Shown: positions 13,201 to 44,999 of the stretch, one piece after another
Layout of the letters: every line of letters starts with the position of its first letter
Numbering within the stretch: the first letter of the stretch is position 1
NCBI RefSeq assembly: GCF_018320785.1
Contig: NC_054867.1
Location: 34,041,855-34,105,854, forward strand
Direction of reading: 5' to 3'
DNA: 64,000 nt
From: Cheilinus undulatus
Lineage: Eukaryota > Chordata > Actinopteri > Labriformes > Labridae
Translations under genes and position numbers: made by a program
The notes under the pieces: model-generated
The model's input: only the letters and a program-made list of their open reading frames with translations
Databases searched by the model: none
Told to the model about the DNA's origin: nothing

Positions 13201-15852
13201 TGTAGGGTGTTTATTTCCTTTACACATTTTCATTTACCAAGTATTTTTAACCTATATTTGATTGGTTTTACAAACTTGAACACACCAAAAATGAGGTATA
13301 TCAAAGAGGCCAAGTCATCCTTTTATTTTTTATGTGGTCCTTGGTGAGGAAAGTTCAGACAACCCTGGTTTTCCACCTCTTAATTTATGAAACAGCCTCT
13401 CCAAGGCTATAATAGTTTTGGATTTTTCATCAGTTTTTATTTCGTTTTCACTTTCTGTGTTCGATTTTTATTAGTTTTAGTGTTAGTTTTAGTTTATTAC
13501 GAATAGATGTCAGGGCTGAGTGAAAGTCATACATTTTTAAAAATATATCAAAACAAGCTACTCTTCACTCATCATTTTATTCACTTAATGATGATGTTTG
13601 AATACAACTCCAGACATAAAACTACCACCATGTGAAGTCTTAACCAATCAGATCAAGCAATTTTACACTCCCTGGACTTGGGTGTAAGTCAGTATGGTTT
13701 TCTTCAAGACTAAAACTAAGGATTTTGTCTCCATTTTTATTTTATTTTAGTTAGTTTTGCAAGCACACTATACAGTTTTAGTTAGTTTTCTTTTTTTTGG
13801 TAAAGCTTAGTTTTTATTTAGTTTCAGTTAACTAAAATGGTTTTTGAATTTTAGTTTTAGTTATTTAGTCAGTTTTAGGTTTTTTATAGGTTTTACCTAT
13901 AACAACCTTGAGCCTCTCATTATTGAAAGTATTGATCATCTCTGCACTCATCAATCCACCTCTGAGCTCTGACCCCAGGGCTGCAACATGGGACATTAAT
14001 ACTGCGTCTATGTATTAACAGCTTATCTTTTTGTCATTCTCAGATAACATTTGCCTTCTTAATGGCTGTTTTAGTATCCTAAAGACACACAGATCTTCAC
14101 ATTTTGTGAGGGCTCATACATGCTTTGAAAAATCAAATTTCAAATGTGGCGGCTGGATAGCTCAGTGGTTTACATTTCTGACTTTGAAACGGGAGATGGG
14201 AATTTGAATCCCAATCCCAGAGCACAATGTGTGGGCCCTTGGGCAAGGTCCTTAATGCCAGGAACACCAGTCCCAGATGCAAGTCTCTTTCTCATCTGCT
14301 AAATGACATTGTAAATCTAAGAACTGAACTGAGAAATATTAACACCACTTGTTGCACAGTAATTGGTAAAAAATGAATTGCATATGAAATATTAGATTAC
14401 AAAGGCCAATCCATTTTTGAGCCATAAATATCCAAATTTGATGATTTCTGGCACATTTAATGACTCTATTCTATCAATATGCCTTATATTTATCACAACA
14501 CATTTTAGCAGGTGTACTAAGCTGTAGTTATGTTTTGTTGTCAGGGAAAACCTGTTCAAATAAGAGTGGGCTGAAAAGATTTTTAAGTGGGCAACCTGGT
14601 AGCCCAGATGTTGAAGAAACTGACTAGTGTTTTACAACAGTACAGAGTGTTTTAAATCACAGTGCACGGATCATCCAATGCTAAATTCCTTGAATTCTGG
14701 AGATTACTTATGCAATAGTTTGTGGAGGATGATGTTTAAAATTTTATACAGATGGCTAGAAAACAAAGATTTGGTAAGAACATCTCTAAGTCACGGTGCC
14801 TTGTAACATTTAAGACCTTTCCCATGCCACTGGTAAAAAATCAGATGTTTGAGGCCTTACAATTCAAATGTGAATGTTTTTTTTTTTTAAGATTTATTTT
14901 TGGCTTTTTTGCCTTTATTAGATAGGACAGTGGATAGAGTTGGAAACAGGGAAGAGAGTGGGGAGAGACATGCAGGAGATGGTGCCATGGGCTGGATTTG
15001 AACCTGAGTCGCCTGTGTATATGGCGTGTGCCTTAACCACTCGACTACCGGTGCACCTCAAATGGGAATTCTGAGACTACTTAAGACTTTTCAAGGATCT
15101 GCATGAGCCCTATGTAGTGCTTGTCAAATTCTCAGCTGGTTCTAATGCAATATAATGGAAATATAAACGAATCAGAATCAAGTAAGAGGTTTTAAACACA
15201 ATTTCTACTATGCAATTGTAGGACTGGAGTCTGGAGAGATGGAAACATAGGCCAGTGGAGAGTCAAAAAATGCCTCCAAATTCACCAATGAAGATTTCTT
15301 TATTAGAATACTTGGAATCTTTGGATGTTTGTAACTTGTACACAGGATTTCTAGTGGCTGTGAAGAAGTAAAGCGTAACCATAGGATGTCTGGTGTGGGT
15401 GGATGATAGAGAGTTGTCTCGAAATGCTGCAGAGGGTGCTGTTAAAGTGTTGAGATCAACTTTAATATCACAGATACTTTTGTAAGTAACAACCTTCAGT
15501 GCAGTTCTGGGGCCTTTGTTCCTGCTGCCCTTCGGCCGTCCTCTTGGTCGCTTTGGAGTCGGTGGTCCAACAGGCTCCTGTAGAGAGAGGCAATGGGATT
15601 AAACGTGGAGCCAATAACTAAAAAAAAAAAAAGTATTTATTTATGCTACTATCAAACACATCAGCTTTGAGTTTTGTAATGACTTTTCTAAATTTGCTGC
15701 TCAATTCATTCTTCAGGTGTCTCTATTAAAGACTGAAGTATTTGTACCTGCTGTTGTTTGCGTGGCCGGCCCCGGCCCCTGCGCTGAGGCTCAGGAGGTG
15801 ACAGGGCAGCGCTTGGCTGGGGAGACGGCTCTTTGGTCCCACTGTCACTCAT
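4288..15852 (-). CDS. hmga2: High-mobility-group AT-hook protein, HMGA2-type (5 coding exons)
   Basis: Small nuclear architectural protein that binds the minor groove of AT-rich DNA and influences growth and stem-cell gene expression. Coding exons in transcript order: 15748-15852, 15494-15577, 9597-9647, 9409-9447, 4288-4371. All junctions are GT-AG and fall on codon boundaries; the joined protein is 120 aa (human HMGA2 is 109). The start is ATG at 15852, opening MSDSGTKEPS. Three AT hooks are visible: RRGRGRPRK near residue 24 (exon 1), KRPRGRPKGS near 44 (exon 2), and RRPRGRPRKW near 72 (exon 3). Ending exon 3 at RKW and opening exon 4 with PQ-VV matches HMGA2 rather than HMGA1. The last exon gives an acidic, Ser/Glu-rich tail. 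The tail and the exon 4 linker differ from the human protein, so a fish-specific or ancient HMGA paralogue is possible. Gene family is certain; the exact paralogue is inferred. Confidence 0.88.
4372..9408 (-). other. hmga2 intron 4
   Basis: About 5 kb between the last two coding exons. It contains the hAT-like element at 6161-7568. A segment at about 5200-5450 resembles one at about 3770-3990 in the 3' UTR (both carry a GATATCAATAT or GGTATTGATATTGG word and a GTGATGACCCTT or GTGACGCCCTT word). A degenerate repeat starts near 6855. No other coding segment was recognised; short ORFs such as 8880-9065 have no splice or family support. Confidence 0.6.
6161..7568. mobile_element. hAT-like nonautonomous DNA element, copy 1
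   Basis: Ends are CAGGGTTCCTACAG at 6161 and its inverted partner CTGCATGAACCCTG at 7568. ATATTT flanks both sides, compatible with part of an 8-bp target duplication. The interior matches a second copy at 14323-15114, including a GATAATTTCTGGCACATTT-like word and GTGGGCAACC. No transposase frame is visible. Confidence 0.65.
10589..10866. mobile_element. MITE with GGCTACGTTCACACTGCAG ends
   Basis: Left end GGCTACGTTCACACTGCAG (from 10592) is repeated inverted as CTGCAGTGTGAACGTAGCC ending near 10863. The ~280-bp interior is rich in TCTGATTT and AAATCAGAT words that make it almost self-complementary. Noncoding. Confidence 0.7.
10871..11464. mobile_element. MITE with CCACACACTA ends
   Basis: Left end AAGGTTGGCCACACACTACA and right end GTCTAGTGTGTGGTGGGCCTT form imperfect inverted repeats that continue into GATTTTAAG or CTTAAAAATC. 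About 590 bp, noncoding; it lies directly beside the 10589-10866 element. Confidence 0.6.
13402..13910. mobile_element. hAT-like MITE with perfect 8-bp target duplication
   Basis: AGCCTCTC occurs immediately before (13394-13401) and after (13911-13918) the element. Ends are CAAGGCTATAATAG and CTATAACAACCTTG, imperfect inverted repeats. The interior is AT-rich, with many TTTTAGTTAGTTTT repeats on one strand. No coding capacity. Confidence 0.8.
14146..14322 (+). mobile_element. tRNA-derived SINE
   Basis: The head resembles a tRNA: box A TAGCTCAGTGG at 14158-14168 and a degenerate box B ATTTGAATCCC near 14202. It is followed by a body with CTTGGGCAAGGTCC and a tail CTGCTAAATGACATTGTAAAT, typical of fish SINEs. 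It is not a functional tRNA gene: the cloverleaf is degenerate and carries a long tail. Confidence 0.7.
14323..15114. mobile_element. hAT-like element, copy 2, 5'-truncated and SINE-interrupted
   Basis: Matches most of the 6161-7568 element: GATGATTTCTGGCACATTT, GTGGGCAACCTGGTAGCCCAGATG, and right end CAAGGATCTGCATGAGCCCT. The left end is missing at the boundary with the upstream SINE, and a second SINE splits the right part. Confidence 0.65.
14876..15057 (-). mobile_element. tRNA-derived SINE, minus strand, with target duplication
   Basis: Read on the minus strand: box A TAGTCGAGTGGTTAAGGC (15030-15047), box B GGTTCAAATCC (14994-15004), a body with CATGTCTCTCCCC, then an A-rich tail at 14880. 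A 12-bp direct repeat with one mismatch, TCAAATGTGAAT (14864-14875) and TCAAATGGGAAT (15058-15069), marks the insertion. A poorer relative is at 48150-48300. Confidence 0.8.
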
Positions 15853-15917
15853 GCCTGCGTCTGTCCACCTGCTTCAAAGAGTGTGGGCATCAAAGCCTGG
15901 AGGAGCGGCCTCAACGG
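15853..15917 (-). other. hmga2: hmga2 5' UTR segment up to a predicted 3' splice site
   Basis: Directly upstream of the ATG the minus strand shows a pyrimidine tract ending CTCTTAG just above 15917. This would splice a 65-base leader to an upstream exon; the best donor seen is at 17910 (AAG then GTGAGT). Unspliced 5' UTR is the alternative. Confidence 0.4.
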
Positions 15918-17650
15918 CTAAGAGAAGAGAAGAACCTGAGTATGAGAGGCCGCAGATGGAGCAAAGACAAGGGGAAAAAATGCTACTCTTGATAGCTACT
16001 GTGCTGCAATTATCTAGGTTTTCTAATACCGCTTTAATCATTTCCTTTTTGAACAATAACCACAGTGCCTCTCAATCAGAGCTTAATGTATAACTAAAAG
16101 GATAACTCAGAATAACAGAGTACATTTTCCAAGAGCAAGCGTGGGAACTGCTTATACATAAGCCTTGGCACCCGGTGGATCGGAACACAGGCAGGGGTCT
16201 GGCAAACGCAGAGAAACATGAGAGTGGTGTCCAGCGACTAAAAGTAGCACAGATATTCACAACTCAATCTACCGTCCAAACTCTGCATCTACTGTACAGC
16301 ATGCTGCCTTTCCATCTGTCCTCTGTGAGGAATTTCTCAATGGGGCTGAGCACACTGTGGGCGTGCTGATGCTGCTACAACTTTGACTGTAAAACCAAGA
16401 ACGTAACTCCAAACCACAAACACACCAAAATACAACAGCGTGATTTTCTGAAAGGGAAGAAACACTGCATTTATCCGTGTTAAAAGACATTTATTGAATT
16501 AGCAGCTGTGACCAATAGTTGATCAGTTGGTTGGAAGGAAAAGAAAAATTAAACTATTTCCAAATAAAGTTACATAAAGCAGAAAAGTTTATAATATGAG
16601 ATTTTATTTGCCTTTAAAGTCTGGGCTAAACTTAATTCAATCACTGTATCTAAAGTTAACAAGCCTTAAAGAATCTGTGAGCACTCATTATGAAATTTTA
16701 TAAACAGAATTAAAGTCGACTTGTCATAAAAGTCTGACAATTTAGTTAAGATAATGCATCTGCTGTATCAAGAAACCAAATACATTTTAGAGTAAAATCA
16801 CAGCAGCTTCAATAAATAAATAAAAGACAAAAAAAGAAGCCTATATGGAAATATTTGGAGGGAAAGTCTCCCCCTTTCTCTAGAAACGAATAATCGGCTA
16901 TTGTTGAAGATTTCGTTTCTGGTGGTCGACAGATCATTGATTTATTTTTGCACAAGAGAACCTGTAATTGCACATTTTAACTACTATAGGGAGCGCATAA
17001 TTTGCAATGTTAACTTTTTGCTATTTTACTTAAAATACATTTTATTTTGGAGAATTAAGCGAGCAGTAAATGTCAACTTCACCCCGGTTGTAAAAAGTCC
17101 CGCGGTGGTCGTTTTCCACAGCCTCTAGCTCCGTCAGGAATGTGCCAAACACTAATTACCAACACAGCCTATCAAACCGGCCGCACTGAAGCAGGAAGTC
17201 AGAGTAATTTGAGAAAAACGACGTCCTCGAAGAAACGACTTCGAGGCAAACGCGATGCACGACGTCGTTTTTGTCGCTTTTAAAACTCGTTTCGGACGCT
17301 CACAAACACACTCCTGCACTTCTCCCTCTGCAGCAGCACAGCCGTCCGCTTAAACTCGCCTGTTTGGCAGTCAAGTACGGGACTGAATGTACTTTTTGCA
17401 TATGGGCGGCAATGGTGACCATAAAAACACATTCTTTTACAGCCTTTCAACAAGGTGCGTAAAGCGCTCGTGCAGCGTGTCCGTGCGCTTTAACCTTCCC
17501 GCTTTCTTAACGGTATCTGGCGCGAGAAAACCCAGTAAAAACACTCGAAACTATCCATGTTAAAAACGGTAAAGTCGGCTCTCTCCCCACACTACATCCC
17601 CCTGCTCCCATCACTTGCGCAATCGATCTTAAATGTGTTGTTTTTTGCAG

Positions 17651-17740
17651 ACAGAACAGGTCCACCATAGAAGAAGAAGTGGATGGTCAAGGAGACAGCG
17701 AAGAAAAGTTAACCGAAAAGGACAAAGACGACGAACACAG
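17651..17740 (+). other. Orphan exon-like open segment, plus strand
   Basis: A strong acceptor (GTTGTTTTTTGCAG, ending 17650) is followed by 90 open bases and a donor (ACACAG then GTGCAA). In one frame it reads as an acidic, charged peptide (STIEEEVDGQ near its start, EKDKDDEH near its end). The length is a multiple of three. No partner exon or family was recognised. It could be part of a divergent transcript of the hmga2 promoter, or chance. Confidence 0.25.
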
Positions 17741-17775
17741 GTGCAAAAGCTCTCTTTTCAAAGCCAGCCTCAACA

Positions 17776-17812
17776 TACACACACTCTCTCTCTCACACAC
17801 ACACACACATAT
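17776..17812. repeat. CA/CT dinucleotide microsatellite
   Basis: Runs of ACAC and CTCT alternate over about 35 bases; a simple repeat with no coding meaning. Confidence 0.8.
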
Positions 17813-18028
17813 GCATTCAGGCTATAGGCTCCATGTTCAGCCTGACTGATCCTGTTCATGCAGGCGGCCTCAAATGCAACATAAAACAGAGAGGAGCGAG
17901 CTGAACTCACCTTGAGTCGGGTTGCAGTTTTACCTGGAAGTTCACACCGTCAGTTCACTTTGTGCTCGTGCACAACTATGAAAATGTTAGTGTATCGACC
18001 GTCTCATTGGCTGGAATGAAAGGGTAAA

Positions 18029-18090
18029 CTCTCTCTCTCTCCCTCCCTCACTCTCTCTCTCCCCCCTCCTCTCTCTCTCCTCCTCCTTCT
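18029..18090. repeat. Polypyrimidine CT-rich tract
   Basis: About 60 bases almost purely C and T on the plus strand, mostly (CT)n. It lies where the hmga2 promoter is expected. Confidence 0.8.
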
Positions 18091-19886
18091 CTAATCGGAA
18101 ATGTGTGTGATCCCCCAGACGTCCAGTCACGAATACCCCAGTTGCAGTATAATTGGGGGTTGTAGCTGAGCAGTATGCATTGCATACTTTCTCTATTAAA
18201 GCATGTTTCAAGAAAGAACGAGGGTAGGAGGGTTGAAACGGAGAGGACCCCGCCCCGAAAAGCTAACCGGACCACCCACAAAAGGCAGGGAGAGAGACAC
18301 ACAGACACTAGGGCATCAGGCATGAGGGTAGAGTCTGGTTCCGGGGTTCCCAAAGCAGGGTCCGGGGCCTGGGAAGTTCCCTACAGGACAGAAAGGAGCC
18401 AAAAAAGAGAGAGTAGAAATGATGGTGGTGTGTTTAGAGCAGAAGTTTCACTCTTACCTGCAGTGTTACAGATACAATCCTGCCAGTCAGAACAAAGGAC
18501 TCATATGTCTAATGGGGGTTTTCAGGACATGGTAGATGTCTGATTACCATTTGCAGAAAAAAAACTATCTCAGATTGGCTCATTAATTTATTCTTTTGCT
18601 GTAAACATAAGTGTGCATTATAAAAGCGCTGTCCCATGTGTGGAAAAGCCAGATGTACGGTTACTTTTTATTACAGAACGCAAAAAGAGTATATATGTCT
18701 TTGATTATGTTATCTCCAAACTCTGTAAGATGACATTTTCACAAATATTTTAAATAAAATGAAAACCCCACATATAAGATTGCATGGGATTTTTTAATAA
18801 CCTGCCTATTATAGTTTTAGTTCCATATCTATTTGCCTTGAGTGAGTTTTGCCATACATTTTTTCTTTCTTTCTTTTCAGTAGATAACTCTGCATTTTCA
18901 CTAACTGATAAATAGCGATGGAAAAGTTTGAACTGCAGTGAGTGAATGCATGCATTCCTGGAACGCCTTATGCTGGGGCGCTCATGGAGTCATGTCAGGT
19001 GAGCGAGCTGGCATGAGACCAGAATATAAAGCTTTAGGTTACAAACATGAGGCAAAGGTCTCCATTTGAAGGGATCACATTGTCAGTTTTATGTTTAAGT
19101 AAATACAGTCACTGGTTAGACATAAAACCTGATTATTAGACTTTTAGAAAAAACTTCAGATGCATTTTTATCCAAATCTGCCTACAGATGTCTGTTACCC
19201 TAATATGCAAAAACAAAATGACAAACTATTTGCATATTAACCAGCATTTGTTAACCATTTTACTCAGGTTTCTCAGAAACTTGGCCAACGGTTGATGAGA
19301 AATGCGACTCATATGAATTTGATTAGTCATCCACTATAAATATTACTAAATGAAAATGAACAGAATGACACTGAAATCATAACTGTCAGTGCTGAAGTCT
19401 ATAGCAGGGCCATAATAAGCCATTATTAGCACCTAGGAGCACTTAAGTACAATTAGCTACTATTTCTGCAAAAAAAAAGAAAAAAAAGAGACAAGTTGAA
19501 GCAAACAATTTTTCAGAAGACAGAAGCAGAATGGGGACTAAGACAGAGATGAGGGCAGGATTTGCATGCAAGTGAAATTGTGTGTCAGTCTGTGTGAGTG
19601 GTTGTGTGTGAAGGGGAGAGTTCAGTGGCCTTCTGCAGGCTGGTGTGTCTGAGATTCGGTTGGACTCTGATCTTGAGGTTTATTTAAGCTGAATTCCGTG
19701 GGCTCATCAGGACCGGGTTACAAAAATCCTCCTATAGAACTAGAAAGAATGTGCAGCGCATACAGTTCTGCATAAGGCACAAAGGCATGTCTTTAGAGGT
19801 GGGGGCAGGCATCAAAAGACAGGGAGAGGAGGGATTTCTTTAGAGGCTGGGGGCAAAGAAGGTATTTCAGAGCTCCATTCAACACT

Positions 19887-19906
19887 GGGGGGGGGGGGGG
19901 GGGGGG
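19887..19906. repeat. Homopolymer of 20 G
   Basis: Twenty consecutive G follow AACACT and precede TACA. It can form a quadruplex and is prone to length error in sequencing. Confidence 0.9.
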
Positions 19907-20344
19907 TACAGTTTTGTGGTAAAGGGTACATTTCCAGAGGATGTTAGAAACTTACAAAGTGTGCTTTAAAACTTCCACACCTCTGATGATACTGGGAGAT
20001 ACATAGATCAAGTTATTCTCCGAACCTGAAAGGCTGCAGTAAGATTTTATCACTGCATTCTTTTTCATTTATGAGTTAATAGGACAAAAAGAGGACAGTT
20101 CAACTAAAATGATTCAGACAAGCAGTGTGTAACGGTCAGTGATATGACATGCATATTTTTGTGTCAGAGTCTGTCATTTCCTTTTGGAAAAAAATCAGTT
20201 TATGGCATTTATCAAATTGTTCTATGAAACCTACATTGTTTGAATACATTTTTTGTTTTTGGTTGAAATCTTTGAAGTAAAAGAAGTTAAAATTGATCAA
20301 TTTAAGGTTTGTTAGAAAAACTTTTGTGTCTGAATTTGCGAGTT

Positions 20345-21640
20345 CTTAAATGTCAGGGTGGCACAGACCTATTCATACAACTTTTATTTTAAGATGATGT
20401 GTTAAAAACAGACTTTAGCATAATTTATCATTTATTTGTATTGTATGTCTCTCATACATCATATTTTATTTGACAAATACAACATTTTTGAAGATGTAAA
20501 AATATCCTGTAATCTGCTGATAACTGCAATGATATGCACTATTGATTAAATATTTGTGTACAGCTTGTAAAGGCTAAATTGGAGAAGAGGTTTAACCCTT
20601 TATCTTATTTTATAAAAACCGTTCTAACTGTTCCTAGGAAATAAACACAACTGATGTATCTTTGCTGGAAAAAGTGTAAAACTAAATTTTTAGATGCATG
20701 TCTGCTTAGGGCTTCCATAAAATTCTGTCTACATATTTGTATATCTTTATTTACACTTTAAAGATAAATGTCTTTTGTTGCAGCGTGTGATTGTTTTTCA
20801 AATATAAATGTGAACTCCTTATTCTGATTATTGAATTTTTGTATGTCAGGTGGTACAGCTAAGGTTTAAAACAGCTAATTTTTATTTTACCTAAACGGTT
20901 TCTTTAATTCATAAATTTATATAGTTACTTTCTAACAAGAATAAAAGTCACAACTTCTGTAGAAGTAGTTGCCTGTGTAGTTTGAAGTTAGTTGCAAATG
21001 TCAGGTGGTGCGGCTATATTGAATGAAGCCTCATTGATCCATTAGCATCTAATAAATGGTTAATAATGTAGTCAAATGCAGAAGTACGCAAATTCAACTG
21101 AAATCTGTCGTTCAGATTCAGGAAGATGCACTTTGTAAACATTAAGAATAAAAGTTTATTGAATCTTAGTTGTAAAAAGTACTGTATGTCAAACATCATA
21201 ATTTATTTGCTTTCAAAAACTACATTTTTGAAGACATGAAATATCCTGTAATCTGTTGATAACTGGGATAAAGTGTAAAATGCACTATTTATTAATTGTT
21301 TGCACATAGCTTGTAAAAGCTAAATTGGAGAATATTTCTAACACTTTATTTAATTTAACAAAAACTGTTCCAGTGATAACTCTTTCCAGCACTGTTATCC
21401 CAAAAAAGCCAGACTAAATTGAGATCTCAAGGACACAAAAAATAACAAATTTTTGCTTGAAAACAATGTATAACCAAATGTATGGATGGATGTCTGCTTA
21501 GGGCTTCCGTAGAATTCTGGCTACACATTTGTAGATCTTTATTTACACTTAAAAGATAAATCTTTTGTTTTGCAGCTCAGCACATCTATGTTTTAACACA
21601 TAAATATGAAGTACTTATTCTGTTTAGTGATTTTTGCAAG
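20345..21640 (+). repeat. Diverged tandem duplication, period about 740-790 bp
   Basis: ATATCCTGTAATCTG recurs at 20502 and 21241; AGCTTGTAAARGCTAAATTGGAGAA at about 20562 and 21308; TCTGCTTAGGGCTTCC at 20701 and 21493. A word close to TGTCAGGTGGTACAGCTA appears three times (20352, 20846, 20999), hinting at more than one round. AT-rich and noncoding. Confidence 0.7.
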
Positions 21641-21957
21641 TACTAAAAAAATACTGATGCACTCAAAGTTGCTGCCTCTTGCCTGTAAATTACTGAATGT
21701 AAAAGCAAATTAAAGACAACATCTAGTAAGAAACTGAGGTTCCATCTGTGCCTCTTCTCCATGGCTGAGTCTTTTAGAAATTGAAATGTTGTAAACCATA
21801 TATTAAAATCTGGTATCTACTATGATGTATTATTAATATTTTTAATGTAAAAGAGACAATGGAGGAGACAAAAAAAGTACATAATTAAGAGGATAACTGG
21901 TCTTGAGGGCTATAAGAACACATCTGATCAGTCCCTGTTTGATGGCATACTCCGCCT

Positions 21958-44504
<22,547 letters not shown>

Positions 44505-44999
44505 TGTTTGTTGACGACAAAAGTCAGATTTGCAGATTTTGAATAAGATGTTTTGTTTCCTACTGAGCTAAGGGTTGAAAAATTAAACTACCCCCTTAAA
44601 CAGCTCAATAAGTTGTTTAAATCCAGGCAGAGAAACGTAGAAAACTTAAATAGTTACTCAGACAAAACCTCCCACTCACGGACACTGAGCCCTTACTCAA
44701 ACAGAGGCCCTAATCCCCAAAACACCGCAGATCGATACATGAATCAATCATTAATGAAGAATAGCACGTCAGGCCTCATTTATGCACTTTTTCATCGTAC
44801 CCAAGCACAGACGGGAATTAAAACTAATATTTTCAGGAAAACACACTGTGATCTGCTAAATGAAAGCAGTTCTCTGTTCAAACGCTAGACGTCAGTAGAA
44901 TATTTTTGAAGAGTTTTTATTTCTGCACTTTTTCCGGGAATTCTAGTGAAAGTTGAGCTGCTAGAAAGTTAATCCTGGTTTCTGACTGTAGGCTGGAAG
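44505..44999 (+). promoter_or_regulatory. Divergent mst1 / abhd14b promoter and abhd14b noncoding first exon
   Basis: mst1 starts at 44504 going left. On the plus strand a strong donor, GGCTGGAAG then GTAAGAG, ends a probable abhd14b leader exon at 44999. Both start sites must therefore lie within about 450 bp. A palindrome TTCCGGGAA (44932-44940), a STAT/GAS-type word, is followed by GGAATTC. Start sites are not defined by sequence alone. Confidence 0.5.

Larger units (their letters stand above)
9648..15493 (-). other. hmga2 intron 2
   Basis: About 5.8 kb, mostly mobile DNA: nested inverted-repeat elements at 10184-11616, a hAT-like element at 13402-13910, a tRNA-type SINE at 14146-14322, and a second copy of the 6161 element broken by another SINE. 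The stretch 11617-13390 shows only short ORFs and a hAT-like terminus near 12607; no gene seen. Introns 3 (9448-9596) and 1 (15578-15747) are short and unremarkable. Confidence 0.6.
17040..18110 (-). promoter_or_regulatory. CpG-rich region and candidate hmga2 promoter / first exon
   Basis: CG dinucleotides are dense at 17040-17620, unlike the surrounding AT-rich DNA. Inside is a nested palindrome (17214-17272). A minus-strand donor AAG-GTGAGT at 17910/17911 could end a noncoding exon reaching upstream, and a CT repeat tract (18029-18090; GA on the transcript strand) follows. A polypyrimidine tract is known in the HMGA2 promoter/5' UTR region in mammals; equivalence here is inferred. Confidence 0.4.
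18120..21957. other. Intergenic region between the hmga2 promoter and the mst1 3' end
   Basis: No gene recognised. It holds a G20 run (19887-19906) and a diverged tandem duplication (about 20345-21640). The mst1 3' UTR should occupy the right end; a minus-strand ATTAAA near 21841-21846 is a possible polyadenylation signal. Confidence 0.5.

Noticed and set aside
14146-14322. Functional tRNA gene
   Set aside because: Promoter boxes are present, but the cloverleaf is degenerate and a SINE body and tail follow.
4288-15852. Call as hmga1
   Set aside because: HMGA1's third hook is followed by KKLEKEEEE; here the third hook ends RKW at an exon junction followed by PQ, the HMGA2 pattern.
17633-17827. 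Arginine-rich ORF from the ATG at 17633
   Set aside because: It runs through a splice acceptor and into a CA repeat; the acidic frame between splice sites is the better candidate, and even that is uncertain.
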